Shown here one piece after another: positions 34,626-44,841 of a stretch of DNA of 64,000 nt. Within the stretch, counting starts at the first letter, position 1. Each line of letters opens with the position of its first letter. Origin of the DNA: Oscillibacter sp. MSJ-31 (GTDB lineage: Bacteria > Bacillota > Clostridia > Oscillospirales > Oscillospiraceae); assembly GCF_018918025.1 (NCBI RefSeq), contig NZ_JAHLPT010000003.1, forward strand, positions 170,901 through 234,900. The letters run 5' to 3'. The position numbers and the translations under genes are program-made. The notes below the pieces were generated by a model. That model was given only the letters and a program-made list of their open reading frames with translations, did no database searches and was not told the DNA's origin.

Positions 34626-35672
34626 TTACTCCTTCTCTTCCTTGGGCGGAAGCTCGCTTTTCCCGAACATCCGCGTCAGACTGTCTGCAAAGTAGCTCAA
34701 CCGTGCGGTCACGGTGGCGTAATCCATTCTTGTGGGACCGACCACACCGACCAGCCCGCGCATCCCGTCGCCGATGTCATAGCTGGCGACGACGACGCTC
34801 GTGTCGCGCAGTGCCTCGTTGACGTTTTCCGGCCCGATGAGGATCTTCAGCGGGGTGTCGTCCTCGGGGACCGGGAGATTTTCCTTGTTGTCCACAAAGA
34901 ACGTCATCAGGTCGTGCGCTTTATCGAGGTCGCGGTACTCGGGCATCTTCAGAATCTGGCTCGCGCCGGTGGTGAACACGTCCTTTTTGGCGGTCTCCTC
35001 CAGAATTTCGGCGGCATAGCCGACCGTCGCGGAGAGCACCAGAAACAGCTCCGGCGCGATCTGATCGGAAAGCCCCATGAGCTTCGCGCTCATCTCCTCG
35101 CGGGACTGCTTGGTGAAGTGCGTGTTGAGCAGAGCGCTCAGATCGGTGAGCCGCGCGCGGTCGAACGCGAGCGGCGAGCGCTGCAGCTGGGACTTCACGC
35201 GGCTGTCGTCCGTCATCACGACGGTGATGAAGCTCGTGTCGTCCACGCCCAGCAGCTCGAAGCGCTTGACGGTCACGCCGCTTTTGCCCTCGGCGACCGC
35301 GTAGGCGGGATAATCGACGATGGAGGATACCATCTGCCCGGCCTGCGAGATCATGCTGCCCGCGGCGGACATTTTGTCCTGTAGGGTCTCATTGATCTCC
35401 TCGGCCTCCGCCGCGGAGACCTCGCGCCGCTCCATCAGCTCGTTGACATACAGCCGGTAGCCCTTGGGGGACGGCACGCGGCCGGCGGAGGTGTGCGGCT
35501 GCTCAAGGTAGCCCAGATCGGACAGCTCGGCAAGCTCATTGCGCACGGTGGCGGAGGAAACGCTCCCGCCCATCTCCTGCGCGATGGCCTTCGAGCCGAC
35601 CGGCTCGGCGGAGGCAATGTAATCCTCGATCACACGCTTGAGTATCTGCTTTTTGCGTGCGCTCAGCTCCAT
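34626..35672 (-). CDS. hrcA: Heat-inducible transcription repressor HrcA
   Basis: 348 residues. The winged helix-turn-helix (about 1-75) with RKKQILKRVIEDYIASAEPVGSKAIA and the strand LGYLEQPHTSAGRVPS are diagnostic. The GAF-like C-terminal region (about 100-345) completes it. HrcA binds CIRCE and represses this operon until GroE is titrated by unfolded proteins. A perfect CIRCE element lies 24 bases upstream of its start, so it autoregulates. It is the first gene of the operon hrcA-grpE-dnaK-dnaJ-PHP-rpiB. Confidence 0.97.
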   Translation of the reverse strand: MELSARKKQILKRVIEDYIASAEPVGSKAIAQEMGGSVSSATVRNELAELSDLGYLEQPHTSAGRVPSPKGYRLYVNELMERREVSAAEAEEINETLQDKMSAAGSMISQAGQMVSSIVDYPAYAVAEGKSGVTVKRFELLGVDDTSFITVVMTDDSRVKSQLQRSPLAFDRARLTDLSALLNTHFTKQSREEMSAKLMGLSDQIAPELFLVLSATVGYAAEILEETAKKDVFTTGASQILKMPEYRDLDKAHDLMTFFVDNKENLPVPEDDTPLKILIGPENVNEALRDTSVVVASYDIGDGMRGLVGVVGPTRMDYATVTARLSYFADSLTRMFGKSELPPKEEKE

Positions 35673-35695
35673 GCCTCCGACCCTCTCTCATAGAT

Positions 35696-35722
35696 TTAGC
35701 ACTCCTTATCCTCGAGTGCTAA
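35696..35722. promoter_or_regulatory. CIRCE operator (HrcA binding site)
   Basis: Perfect inverted repeat TTAGCACTC (35696-35704), nine-base spacer, GAGTGCTAA (35714-35722). It matches the CIRCE consensus exactly and covers the predicted transcription start of the hrcA operon. Confidence 0.98.
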
Positions 35723-35726
35723 ACGC

Positions 35727-35755
35727 AGTGTACCACCAGTGTATGCCAATGTCAA
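35727..35755 (-). promoter_or_regulatory. Sigma-A promoter of the hrcA-dnaK operon
   Basis: Minus strand: -35 TTGACA (35750-35755), 17-base spacer, -10 TACACT (35727-35732). The start site falls at the CIRCE element, so HrcA binding would block initiation. Confidence 0.85.
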
Positions 35756-35797
35756 TAGGGCGGTGTGTAAACAGTTTGTGAACTAAGATTGGATAAT

Positions 35798-35839
35798 AAA
35801 AGGAAGAGGAAAACCGTTTCCGGTTTTCCTCTTCCTTTT
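35798..35839 (-). terminator. Terminator of the rnf operon
   Basis: Perfect 19-base stem (35798-35816 / 35821-35839) with a 4-base loop, and T-rich sequence on the minus-strand exit side. It ends transcription 14 bases after the rnfB stop. Confidence 0.92.
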
Positions 35840-35853
35840 TGCAATAGGATGCC

Positions 35854-36771
35854 TTATTCGGCTTTCGGAGCCTCCGCAGCCTTCGCGGCGGCGGCAGCCT
35901 CGGCAGCAGCCTTGGCGGCAGCGGCCTTCTTCTCGGCCATGGCCTTCTGCGCGGCCTTGAACTTCTCCTTCTCCTCGGGAGTAGGAATGGGTTCGATGGC
36001 GTTCTTCGGGCAGGCCTTGGCGCACATGGTGCAGTTGCGGCACTTGGTGTAGTCGATGACAGCCACGTTGTTCACAACATGGATGGCGTCGAACTTGCAG
36101 GTGCGCTCGCACATACCGCAGGCGATGCAGGAGTTGGCGCAGACCTTGGTGACGGCGGGACCCTTGTTCTTGTTCGCGCAGTTGACGAACACCTTCTGCT
36201 TGTAGGGGACCTCGACGATCAGCTTGCGCGGGCAGGCCTCACGGCAGGCGCCGCAGTTGGTGCACTTTTCCTTGTCGACCTCGGCAACACCCTTGTCGTT
36301 GATGTGCAGAGCGTCGAACTGGCAGGCGGCGACGCAGGAGCCGAAGCCCAGGCAGCCGAAGGAGCAGGCGGTCGGGCCGCCGGCGACCTTGAGCGCGCCC
36401 ACGCAGTCGGCAATGCCGACGTACTCGAAGTTTTTCACAGCGGCATCGCCGCCGTTGCAGATGACGTGAGCGACCATCTTCTCACCGCTGGGCGCTTCCA
36501 TGCCCATGATCGCGGCGATCTTGGCAGCGCCCTCCGCGCCGGCGGGCGCGCAGGCGGTGACGGGAGCCTTGCCGGCGAGGATCGCTTCCGCGCAGCCGGC
36601 GCAGCCGGGGTAGCCGCAGCCGCCGCAGTTCGCGCCGGCCAGGCACTCCTGGATCTTGGGCAGACGCTCGTCGACCTTGACCTCAAAGACCTTTGCGGCG
36701 ACCGAGAGGATCAGGCCGAACACGATCGCGATCGCGCCCAGAACGAGGACAGCAAAAATGATATTTTCCAT
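35854..36771 (-). CDS. rnfB: Rnf electron transport complex subunit RnfB
   Basis: 305 residues. An N-terminal membrane segment (about 5-27) is followed by a Fe-S domain with LAGANCGGCGYPGC, then CSFGCLGFGSC with further CX2CX2CX3C sets: CTNCGACREAC, CIACGMCERTC and CRNCTMCAKAC. It thus resembles the multi-cluster clostridial RnfB, which takes electrons from ferredoxin. The C-terminal 40 residues are an Ala/Lys/Glu-rich tail with no known role. Last gene of the order C-D-G-E-A-B. Its start is 15 bases after rnfA. Confidence 0.94.
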   Translation of the reverse strand: MENIIFAVLVLGAIAIVFGLILSVAAKVFEVKVDERLPKIQECLAGANCGGCGYPGCAGCAEAILAGKAPVTACAPAGAEGAAKIAAIMGMEAPSGEKMVAHVICNGGDAAVKNFEYVGIADCVGALKVAGGPTACSFGCLGFGSCVAACQFDALHINDKGVAEVDKEKCTNCGACREACPRKLIVEVPYKQKVFVNCANKNKGPAVTKVCANSCIACGMCERTCKFDAIHVVNNVAVIDYTKCRNCTMCAKACPKNAIEPIPTPEEKEKFKAAQKAMAEKKAAAAKAAAEAAAAAKAAEAPKAE

Positions 36772-36786
36772 ATTCCATTACCCTCC

Positions 36787-37377
36787 TTACACGGGCCAGA
36801 CCTGCAGGCCGGAGAAGCCCATGAATGCCAGGGCGATCAGACCTGCGGTGATCAGCGCGATGGGGAAGCCTTCAAAGCACTTGGGATAGTCGGCGAACTG
36901 CACGCGCTCACGGATGGTGGAGAACAGGTAGATCGCCAGCAGGAAGCCGAGGCCGCCGGTGATGCCGTAGACCACAGATGCGATGAAGGTGTAGTCGTTC
37001 TGCACGTTCAGCAGCACCACGCCGAGCACGGCGCAGTTGGTGGTGATGAGCGGCAGATACACGCCCAGAGCCGTGTACAGAGACGGCATGGACTTCTTGA
37101 GGAACATCTCGATGAACTGCACGAGACCGGCGATGACGAGAATGAACGCCACGGTCTGCATATAGCCGAGGTCCAGCGCGATGAGCAGCTTGTTCACGCC
37201 GAAGCAGACGGCGGAGGCGATGCCCATGACGAAGGTGACCGCGAGACCCATGCCGATGGCGGTGTCGCTCTTCTTGGAGACACCGAGGAACGGGCAGATA
37301 CCGAGGAACTGTGCGAAGATGAAGTTATTGGTCAGGATCGCGCCGAGGGAAATGGCAAGCAAGGACGTGATACTCAT
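36787..37377 (-). CDS. rnfA: Rnf complex membrane subunit RnfA
   Basis: 196 residues, six membrane segments. Conserved stretches are NNFIFAQFLGICPFLGVSKK, GLVQFIEMFLKK and LPLITTNCAVLG; each half carries a Cys (FLGICPF and TTNCAV) at the position of the intramembrane [2Fe-2S] site shared with NqrE/RnfE. Its ATG directly follows the rnfE stop codon with no gap. Part of the Rnf ion pump. Confidence 0.95.
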   Translation of the reverse strand: MSITSLLAISLGAILTNNFIFAQFLGICPFLGVSKKSDTAIGMGLAVTFVMGIASAVCFGVNKLLIALDLGYMQTVAFILVIAGLVQFIEMFLKKSMPSLYTALGVYLPLITTNCAVLGVVLLNVQNDYTFIASVVYGITGGLGFLLAIYLFSTIRERVQFADYPKCFEGFPIALITAGLIALAFMGFSGLQVWPV

Positions 37378-38007
37378 TTAGTTGCCCTCCTTTTCGTTCT
37401 TTTCCGCGGCCTTCTTCTCGCCCTTGGCGAGCGCCCACTGCATCACGGCAATGAGCGTGCCGAGGCACAGGAAGCCGCCGACGGGCAGCACGAGCATCAG
37501 AGCCGGCGTGTAGGACGCGGGCATGATCTGAATGCCCATCAGGGTGCCGGCGCCGAGCAGCTCGCGCACCGTGCACATGATGACTAGAACGACGGTGTAG
37601 CCAATGCCCTGGCAGATGCCGTCCACCGCGGAGGCGGCGACGGAGTTCTTGCTGGCGAAGGCCTCGGCACGGCCGAGCACGATGCAGTTGACGACGATCA
37701 GCGGAATGAACACGCCGAGGCTCTTGGCGATGTCGGGGAAGAACGCCTGCAGGCACAGGTCAACGATGGTGACGAAGCCCGCGATGACGACGATGTAGCA
37801 CGCGATACGCACTTCATTGGGGATGATCTTGCGCAGGAGCGAAATAAAGATGTTGGAGAGCGTCAGGATAATGAGGACGGAAATGCCCATGCCGACGCCG
37901 TTGGAGATGCTGGTGGTGATGGCCATGGTGGAGCACATACCGAGGACCTGCACCAGAACGGGGTTTTGATAGATAAGACCGTCTTTGAGCTGTTTCTTAA
38001 AATTCAT
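37378..38007 (-). CDS. rnfE: Rnf complex membrane subunit RnfE
   Basis: 209 residues with six membrane segments. Recognisable parts are NPVLVQVLGMCSTMAIT, FIPLIVVNCIVLGRAEAFA and the GTLMGIQIMP region. Cysteines LGMC and VNC match the intramembrane cluster site shared with RnfA. The C-terminal tail is rich in Lys and Glu. Starts at 38007, about 18 bases after rnfG, and its stop codon abuts the rnfA ATG. Assignment of E versus A rests on order and on the N-terminal NPVLVQVLG. Confidence 0.94.
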   Translation of the reverse strand: MNFKKQLKDGLIYQNPVLVQVLGMCSTMAITTSISNGVGMGISVLIILTLSNIFISLLRKIIPNEVRIACYIVVIAGFVTIVDLCLQAFFPDIAKSLGVFIPLIVVNCIVLGRAEAFASKNSVAASAVDGICQGIGYTVVLVIMCTVRELLGAGTLMGIQIMPASYTPALMLVLPVGGFLCLGTLIAVMQWALAKGEKKAAEKNEKEGN

Positions 38008-38025
38008 TGATCTCGTCCCCCTTTC

Positions 38026-38622
38026 TTAAGCCATGGCTTCCGCGGCGGCCAAAGCGGCATTCGCGCCCTTGGTGATGCCCTTGGTGGTCACGGTCGCGCC
38101 GGAAACGGCGTCGATGTTGGTCTTGACGACGAGCGAGCCCGCGCCGGACTTGCCAACGAACTGATCGAGCGCGCCGGTGCCGGCGGTGGTCGCCTCATTG
38201 GCGATGACCTTGGTGCCGATGCCGCTCGTTTCGGCGGCGTCGACCACGGAGATGCCCGTGATGGCCAGGTCGGCGTCCACGCCGACGATCATTTCGATGT
38301 CGCCCTGCGAGCCGCCGGCGACGATCTTGAACGCATAGCCGGCGTCCTCGCCGTTCACGACGACGCGGTAGGCCTCGGTGAGCTTGCCGCTCTGCGTCTT
38401 GGCGGCGTCGATAGCGGCCTGCGGGATCTCCTCGATGGGCGGGAACTCGCAGTCGGGCGAGCTGACGACCGCCGCGAGAGCGACCTCGGTGTTCGCCTTG
38501 TTGATGGCTGCGATCTTGTCCTCGGTGAGCGCGTTGGTCGCGCCGAGCAGCGCCGCGACGACCAGAGAAATGGCGGTCAGCGTGCCGGCGACCTTGAGAA
38601 TGAATTTACCTTCGATCTTCAT
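38026..38622 (-). CDS. rnfG: Rnf complex flavoprotein subunit RnfG (covalent FMN)
   Basis: 198 residues. One N-terminal membrane segment (about 9-30) anchors an extracytoplasmic FMN-binding domain. The flavinylation motif DAVSGATVTTKG near residue 175 carries the Thr that receives FMN from ApbE. The start overlaps the rnfD stop as TAATG. In this window an apbE gene lies near 53 kb. Other FMN-domain features such as GIGTKVIANEA are normal. Confidence 0.94.
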   Translation of the reverse strand: MKIEGKFILKVAGTLTAISLVVAALLGATNALTEDKIAAINKANTEVALAAVVSSPDCEFPPIEEIPQAAIDAAKTQSGKLTEAYRVVVNGEDAGYAFKIVAGGSQGDIEMIVGVDADLAITGISVVDAAETSGIGTKVIANEATTAGTGALDQFVGKSGAGSLVVKTNIDAVSGATVTTKGITKGANAALAAAEAMA

Positions 38623-39602
38623 TATTTTGCCGCCTCCTTCTTGGCTTTCTTGTCAACGCCGAAGCGGGTGGGCTTGGTGTATTTGTCGATGATCCAGGTG
38701 CAGCAGTTCATGATCAGGATGGAGTAGCACACGCCCTCGGGATAGGAGCCGAAGTAGCGGATGAACACCGTGATCAGGCCGCAGCCGAGACCGAAGATGA
38801 GCTGGCCCTTCTTGGTGACAGGGGAGGTCACATAGTCGGTCGCCATGAAGAAGGCGCCGAGGAACAGACCGCCGCCGAGCACGTTGTAGAGCATGAAGGT
38901 CATGGGGTCGTTGCCGCGCGGGAACAGGAAGGTGACGACCGCGACGGTGGCAATGTAGGCGACCGGAGTCTGCCAGGAGATGACCTTGCGGACGATGAGG
39001 TAAACGCCGCCGATGAGCAGCATCAGCGCGGAGACCTCACCGGCAGAGCCGCTGATGAAGCCGATGGCCATATCCTTGATGGGATAGGCGGCGGTCAGCG
39101 CCTCCATGTCGCCGGCCTTGAGCAGAGCCATCGGGGTCGCGCCGGTGGCGGCGTCGACCTTGCTCCAGCTGGTCATGGCGGAGGCGTAGCACGCGACGAG
39201 CGCGGCACGCGCGGCGAGCGCGGGGTTGAGGAAGTTCTTGCCCAGACCGCCGTAGAGCTGCTTGACGACGAAGATGGCGAAGAAGTTGCCGACCACGAGC
39301 ATCCACACGGGAAGCTCCGGCGGGCAGACCATGCTCAGCAGCAGGCCCGTGACGGCGGCGGACAGGTCGCCGATCATCTGGGGCTTGTGCAGCAGCTTGC
39401 GGTAGAGCCACTCAAAGAAGATGGCGGAGGCGACGGAAACGACCGCGGAGATCGCCACGCGGACGCCGAATTGCCACACGCCGAAGAGCAGGGCGGGCAT
39501 CAGGGCGATGATGACGTCGAGCATCAGCCCGCGCGTGTCCTCGCCGTTGCGGATGTGGGGGTTGGAGGAAGCTCTGAGCTTCAGATTCTTATAATCAGTC
39601 AT
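38622..39602 (-). CDS. rnfD: Rnf complex membrane flavoprotein subunit RnfD
   Basis: 326 residues, about nine membrane segments. SSNPHIRN near the N-terminus and the FMN attachment motif TGATPMA near residue 155 are conserved, as are FLNPALAARA and LFGLGCGLITVFIRYFG-type stretches. FMN is attached to Thr by ApbE. ATG 39602 lies five bases downstream of rnfC; the frame is open further upstream, but the homology begins here. A short Lys/Ala-rich tail ends the protein. Confidence 0.94.
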   Translation of the reverse strand: MTDYKNLKLRASSNPHIRNGEDTRGLMLDVIIALMPALLFGVWQFGVRVAISAVVSVASAIFFEWLYRKLLHKPQMIGDLSAAVTGLLLSMVCPPELPVWMLVVGNFFAIFVVKQLYGGLGKNFLNPALAARAALVACYASAMTSWSKVDAATGATPMALLKAGDMEALTAAYPIKDMAIGFISGSAGEVSALMLLIGGVYLIVRKVISWQTPVAYIATVAVVTFLFPRGNDPMTFMLYNVLGGGLFLGAFFMATDYVTSPVTKKGQLIFGLGCGLITVFIRYFGSYPEGVCYSILIMNCCTWIIDKYTKPTRFGVDKKAKKEAAK

Positions 39603-39607
39603 TTCTC

Positions 39608-40978
39608 TTATGCCTCCTTCTTCGCAGCCTCGGCAGCCTTGGCGGCCTCGGCGGCGGCTTTTCTCTTGGCGGCAGCGTCCTTGACCTTCTGCTTGCCGGT
39701 CTTGAAGGTCTGCGTCAGGTGCAGACGGCCCGGGCAGATGTAGGCGCAGGCGCCGCATTCCATGCAGTCCATGATGTTGGCGGCCTCCAGCTCCTCGATC
39801 ATGCCCTTCTGCTCATACATATACATATAGAGGGGCTCGAGATGCACGGGGCAGGCCTCCACGCAGCGGCCGCAGCGGATGCAGGTGGGGTTCTCAACGG
39901 TCTTGTCCTCGTCGGCGGCGAAGGCGAGCATCGCGCCGGTGCCCTTGGCGACGGGAATATCGCAGGTGTACTGCGCCATACCCATCATCGGGCCGCCCGC
40001 GATGATCTTGAAGGTCTCGTCCTTCAGACCGCCGCAGTAATCAAACAGGCAGGAAACGGGGGTGCCGATGGGGCACTCGACGTTCTTCGGCTCGATCACG
40101 CCGGAGCCGGACACGGTGACGACCTTGCTCACAACGGGCATACCGGTCGTGATGGCGCGGAAGATGGCGATGGTCGTGTTGATGTTGAACACGGCGCAGC
40201 CGATGGCGCTGGGCAGGCCGCCGGGGGGCACCTGCTTGCCGGTGATGGCCTGGCAGAGCTGCTTTTCACCGCCCTGCGGGTAACGGCAGTGCAGAGGCAC
40301 GACGATGACGGGCGCCTTGGTCTCCGCAATGACCCTGTTGAGCGCGTCGATGCCGTTCTTCTTGTTGTCCTCCACGCCGATGATGGCTTTATCCACGCCG
40401 AACATCTTGACGAGATAGCTCGCGCCGCCGATGATCTCCTCGGTGCGCTCGAGCATCGCGCGATGGTCGCCGGTGATGTAGGGCTCGCACTCCGCGCCGT
40501 TGATGATCACGGTCGTGACCTGGCCGATGCCGCCGGAGATCTTGACGTGGGTCGGGAACGTCGCGCCGCCCATACCGACGATACCGGCGTTCTTGACGAT
40601 CTCGATCATCTCCTCCGTGGTCAGAGCGTTCGGGTCGGCCGGAGCCTTGACCTCTTCGCTGACGGTGTTCTGATAATCGTTCTCGATCACGACGGAGGTC
40701 ATGTTGCCGCCCATGGAATACGGGCGCGGCTCGATCGCGACCACCTTGCCGGAAACGCTGGCATGGATGGGAGCGCCGAGACCCTTGAACTCGCCGATCT
40801 TCTGACCGACCTTCACATAGTCACCGACAGACACGATGGGGGTACACGGTGCACCGAAGTGCATCGACATGGGAATGACCACCTGAGCGGGCGGGGGAGA
40901 GAGCTGCTCGATGGCCTTCTCATTCGTTGCGGCCTTCATGTCGTTGGGATGAACGCCGCCAAAGAAAGCTTGTGCCAT
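39608..40978 (-). CDS. rnfC: Rnf complex NADH-binding subunit RnfC
   Basis: 456 residues. Peripheral subunit that binds NADH and FMN. Visible are GGVHPNDMK, IHASVSGKV, VGMGGATFPTHVK, INGAECEPYITGDHR and two ferredoxin-type motifs CIRCGRCVEACPVHL and CMECGACAYICPGRL near 375 and 415. A 35-residue Ala/Lys-rich tail follows. ATG 40978 with GAGGTGAAG upstream starts the protein; an upstream in-frame ATG lacks an RBS. First gene of the rnfCDGEAB operon. Confidence 0.95.
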   Translation of the reverse strand: MAQAFFGGVHPNDMKAATNEKAIEQLSPPPAQVVIPMSMHFGAPCTPIVSVGDYVKVGQKIGEFKGLGAPIHASVSGKVVAIEPRPYSMGGNMTSVVIENDYQNTVSEEVKAPADPNALTTEEMIEIVKNAGIVGMGGATFPTHVKISGGIGQVTTVIINGAECEPYITGDHRAMLERTEEIIGGASYLVKMFGVDKAIIGVEDNKKNGIDALNRVIAETKAPVIVVPLHCRYPQGGEKQLCQAITGKQVPPGGLPSAIGCAVFNINTTIAIFRAITTGMPVVSKVVTVSGSGVIEPKNVECPIGTPVSCLFDYCGGLKDETFKIIAGGPMMGMAQYTCDIPVAKGTGAMLAFAADEDKTVENPTCIRCGRCVEACPVHLEPLYMYMYEQKGMIEELEAANIMDCMECGACAYICPGRLHLTQTFKTGKQKVKDAAAKRKAAAEAAKAAEAAKKEA

Positions 40979-41038
40979 TGTCTTCACCTCATCTTTTACT
41001 GCTTGGAGCAATGCGCACACTACTCCATAATCGTTGAG

Positions 41039-41067
41039 ATTATACATCAACTGCAAAGCGTTGTCCA
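41039..41067 (-). promoter_or_regulatory. Sigma-A promoter of the rnf operon
   Basis: Minus strand: -35 TGGACA (41062-41067), 17-base spacer, perfect -10 TATAAT (41039-41044). The leader to the rnfC ATG is about 55 bases. The gap to the divergent DUF975 gene contains only these two promoters. Confidence 0.75.
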
Positions 41068-41211
41068 GTCATAACTTTTTGCCAAAACGCATATTTTCCG
41101 GCAGTTTATCGAAATTTGTTGAATTTTTACGCTTCCTGTATGCGAAGCGGCTTCCGATTTTGCCTCTTCCGCCGAACCATGCTATGTCCCCGCGCCGCCG
41201 GCTATGCCCGC

Positions 41212-41240
41212 TTGACGCGCCGGAGAGCGGGTGCTATACT
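41212..41240 (+). promoter_or_regulatory. Promoter of the DUF975 gene
   Basis: -35 TTGACG (41212-41217), 17-base spacer, -10 TATACT (41235-41240), 30 bases before the start codon. Confidence 0.75.
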
Positions 41241-41270
41241 TTTTCTACAAAGGATAAGGAGGACCGTATC

Positions 41271-42044
41271 ATGCCCATCCGTCAGCTCGACCGCGCTGCG
41301 ATCAGGCGCGAGGCCAGAGAACTGATCCGCACGGCGAGGGTCTCGCCCATCAAATTCACGCTGCTGTTTCTTGCCGTTTCGCTTGCCCTGAGCCTGCTCG
41401 ACACGGCGCTCACGAGCCTGACCGGCCGCATCGTCGGCGTGGCCTTTGTGTCCGTTTCCTTCGTCAGCATCCTCGTCGGCCTCATTACGCAGGTGCTCGA
41501 CGCGGGCTATAAGTGCTACTGTCTCGGCGTCCACCGCCGCGAGGAGATGCCCTACGAGAGCCTGTTCGACGGCTTCACCTTTGCCGGCAAGGTCATCGCC
41601 CTGTACATCGTCGAGGGATTTTTCGTCGCCCTGTGGTCGATGCTTTTCGTGATCCCCGGAATCATTGCGGTCTACCGCTACTCCTTCGCCATCTGGAACC
41701 TCTGCCAGGATCCGGAGCTTGGCGTGATGGAGGCGCTTAACCGCAGCAAGCGGCAGACGATCGGCTACAAGGGCCAGCTGTTCGGTCTGCATCTGAGCTT
41801 CATCGGCTGGTACCTCATCGTTTTTGTGATCGTCGGCGTTTACGAGGGCGTTATCCTCGCGCTCATGCCGGACAGCTTCCTCGGCATCATGCTCGGCTCG
41901 CTGATCCTCACGGTGCTCACCGGAGTCGTGGACATTTACCTCACGCCCTACTTCGCCCTCTCGGAATGCGGGTTCTACCTGCGCGCCACCGCGCCGGAGG
42001 AGCCGCCGCGGCAGGATCGCAGCAGCTACACGCCGGAGTTCTAA
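41271..42044 (+). CDS. DUF975 family integral membrane protein
   Basis: 257 residues with six hydrophobic segments. Family features are the N-terminal IRREARELIRT, the short VLDAGYKCYCLGV amphipathic segment, LWSMLFVIPGIIAVYRYS and the repeated DPELGVMEALNRSK motif. DUF975 proteins of Firmicutes have no known biochemical role; some are linked to stress or envelope regulation. AAGGAGG lies upstream of the ATG. It stands alone, divergent from rnfC, with no visible terminator before the next promoter. Confidence 0.8.
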   Translation: MPIRQLDRAAIRREARELIRTARVSPIKFTLLFLAVSLALSLLDTALTSLTGRIVGVAFVSVSFVSILVGLITQVLDAGYKCYCLGVHRREEMPYESLFDGFTFAGKVIALYIVEGFFVALWSMLFVIPGIIAVYRYSFAIWNLCQDPELGVMEALNRSKRQTIGYKGQLFGLHLSFIGWYLIVFVIVGVYEGVILALMPDSFLGIMLGSLILTVLTGVVDIYLTPYFALSECGFYLRATAPEEPPRQDRSSYTPEF

Positions 42045-42051
42045 AAAATCA

Positions 42052-42080
42052 TTTACAAGCTGTATAAAACCTGCTATACT
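42052..42080 (+). promoter_or_regulatory. Promoter of the XRE regulator-lepA transcript
   Basis: -35 TTTACA (42052-42057), 17-base spacer, -10 TATACT (42075-42080). An ATTGCAAT palindrome lies in the leader and could be an operator for the regulator itself. Confidence 0.65.
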
Positions 42081-42127
42081 CTACGAGCTGTAATTGCAAT
42101 CTGTAGAAATGAGGAAGAAAAACGCGC

Positions 42128-42820
42128 ATGAACGCTGATTTTTCGCGCACCCTGGCCCTGCTGCGGCAGGAGAAAGAGATCTCCCAGCGCAAGGCGGCTG
42201 CCGACCTCGGCATCTCGCAGGCGCTTTTGAGCCACTATGAAAACGGCGTCCGCGAGCCGGGCCTCGCCTTTGTGAAGAAGGCGTGCGACTACTATCATGT
42301 CTCCGCGGACTATCTGCTCGGCCGCACGCTCGACCGCGACGGCGGCATGATCGACTCCGACGAGCTGTACGACTCGAGCGACGAGAAGGGCACCCTGCGC
42401 GGCAGCATCGCCGCTACGCTGCAAAAGAAGCTGCTGGTGAACACCGTCAACCTGCTCTTCGAGCTGCTCGGCAAGACGAATTGCCGTGAGGCCGTCACCG
42501 CGGCGGGACAGTATCTCGGCGCGGCAATCTATCCGCTCTACCGTGCGCTGCACCGCGCCGCGGGCGGGAAGGACGCCTTCTTCGCGCTCGACGCGGCGGC
42601 CTTCTCCGCCGGCGCAAGCGACGCCGCGATGCTGCAAAGCCGCGCGCTCTACCGCCTTGCGCTCGAGCGGCACGCCGCTGGGGACGGCGCGTTTCCCGCG
42701 ATGGACGCCGAGACGCTGACCGGCAGCTACCCCGGCCTCGCGCAGAGCATGACGCAGGTGCTGCACGCCGCCGACGAGCAGGCTAATAAATGGATCGCGC
42801 AGATGCCATCTTCCCATTAA
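42128..42820 (+). CDS. XRE-family helix-turn-helix transcriptional regulator
   Basis: 230 residues. The N-terminal HTH (about 5-65) reads RTLALLRQEKEISQRKAAAD, with LGISQALLSHYENGVREPG as the recognition region, followed by the YYHVSADYLLGRT segment of Cro/C1-type regulators. The rest (about 70-228) is helical, with no domain I recognise; it may sense a ligand or interact with a partner. The lepA start follows 21 bases after the stop, so both are probably on one transcript. The target genes are unknown. Confidence 0.85.
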   Translation: MNADFSRTLALLRQEKEISQRKAAADLGISQALLSHYENGVREPGLAFVKKACDYYHVSADYLLGRTLDRDGGMIDSDELYDSSDEKGTLRGSIAATLQKKLLVNTVNLLFELLGKTNCREAVTAAGQYLGAAIYPLYRALHRAAGGKDAFFALDAAAFSAGASDAAMLQSRALYRLALERHAAGDGAFPAMDAETLTGSYPGLAQSMTQVLHAADEQANKWIAQMPSSH

Positions 42821-42841
42821 CACCATGCAGGAGCAACCGCT

Positions 42842-44644
<1,803 letters not shown>

Positions 44645-44649
44645 TTTTT

Positions 44650-44738
44650 GCCCTCCTGCGAGCGCAAGCGAGCCGCCGCGGCAGCGGCGTGCGTTGAATG
44701 ACGGCGGCGGAGCCGCCGAAAGGGCGCAGCCCTTTCGA
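44650..44738 (+). repeat. Hairpin-rich 89-base insert between the lepA repeats
   Basis: Contains two adjacent perfect hairpins: CGGCGGC/GCCGCCG (44702-44708 / 44712-44718) and CGAAAGGGC/GCCCTTTCG (44717-44725 / 44729-44737), each with a 3-base loop, and a looser GC-rich one before them. No T-tract follows, so it is not a good terminator. It resembles a REP-type palindromic element; I cannot count genomic copies from this window. Confidence 0.6.
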
Positions 44739-44823
44739 GCAAAAAGAAGATGCGCAGCCTTGGCACGGTGCAGGTGCCGACGGAGGCGTTCCTTGCCGTC
44801 CTCAAGCTGGACGAGTGATTTTT
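44739..44823 (+). pseudogene. Direct repeat, copy 2: lepA 3' fragment without the rest of the gene
   Basis: Encodes the last residues [19 protein letters not shown] and LKLDE plus a stop, in the same way as the true lepA end except Ser for Asn in one position. It is not preceded by a lepA body and cannot be expressed as LepA, so it is a fragment. It lies 18 bases upstream of the formimidoylglutamase start. Confidence 0.9.
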
Positions 44824-44841
44824 CGGATTGGAGGCTTTTTC

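Noticed and set aside
44650..44738. The lepA hairpins as a rho-independent terminator
   Set aside because: No T-tract follows either hairpin; the flanking direct repeats favour an inserted palindromic element.
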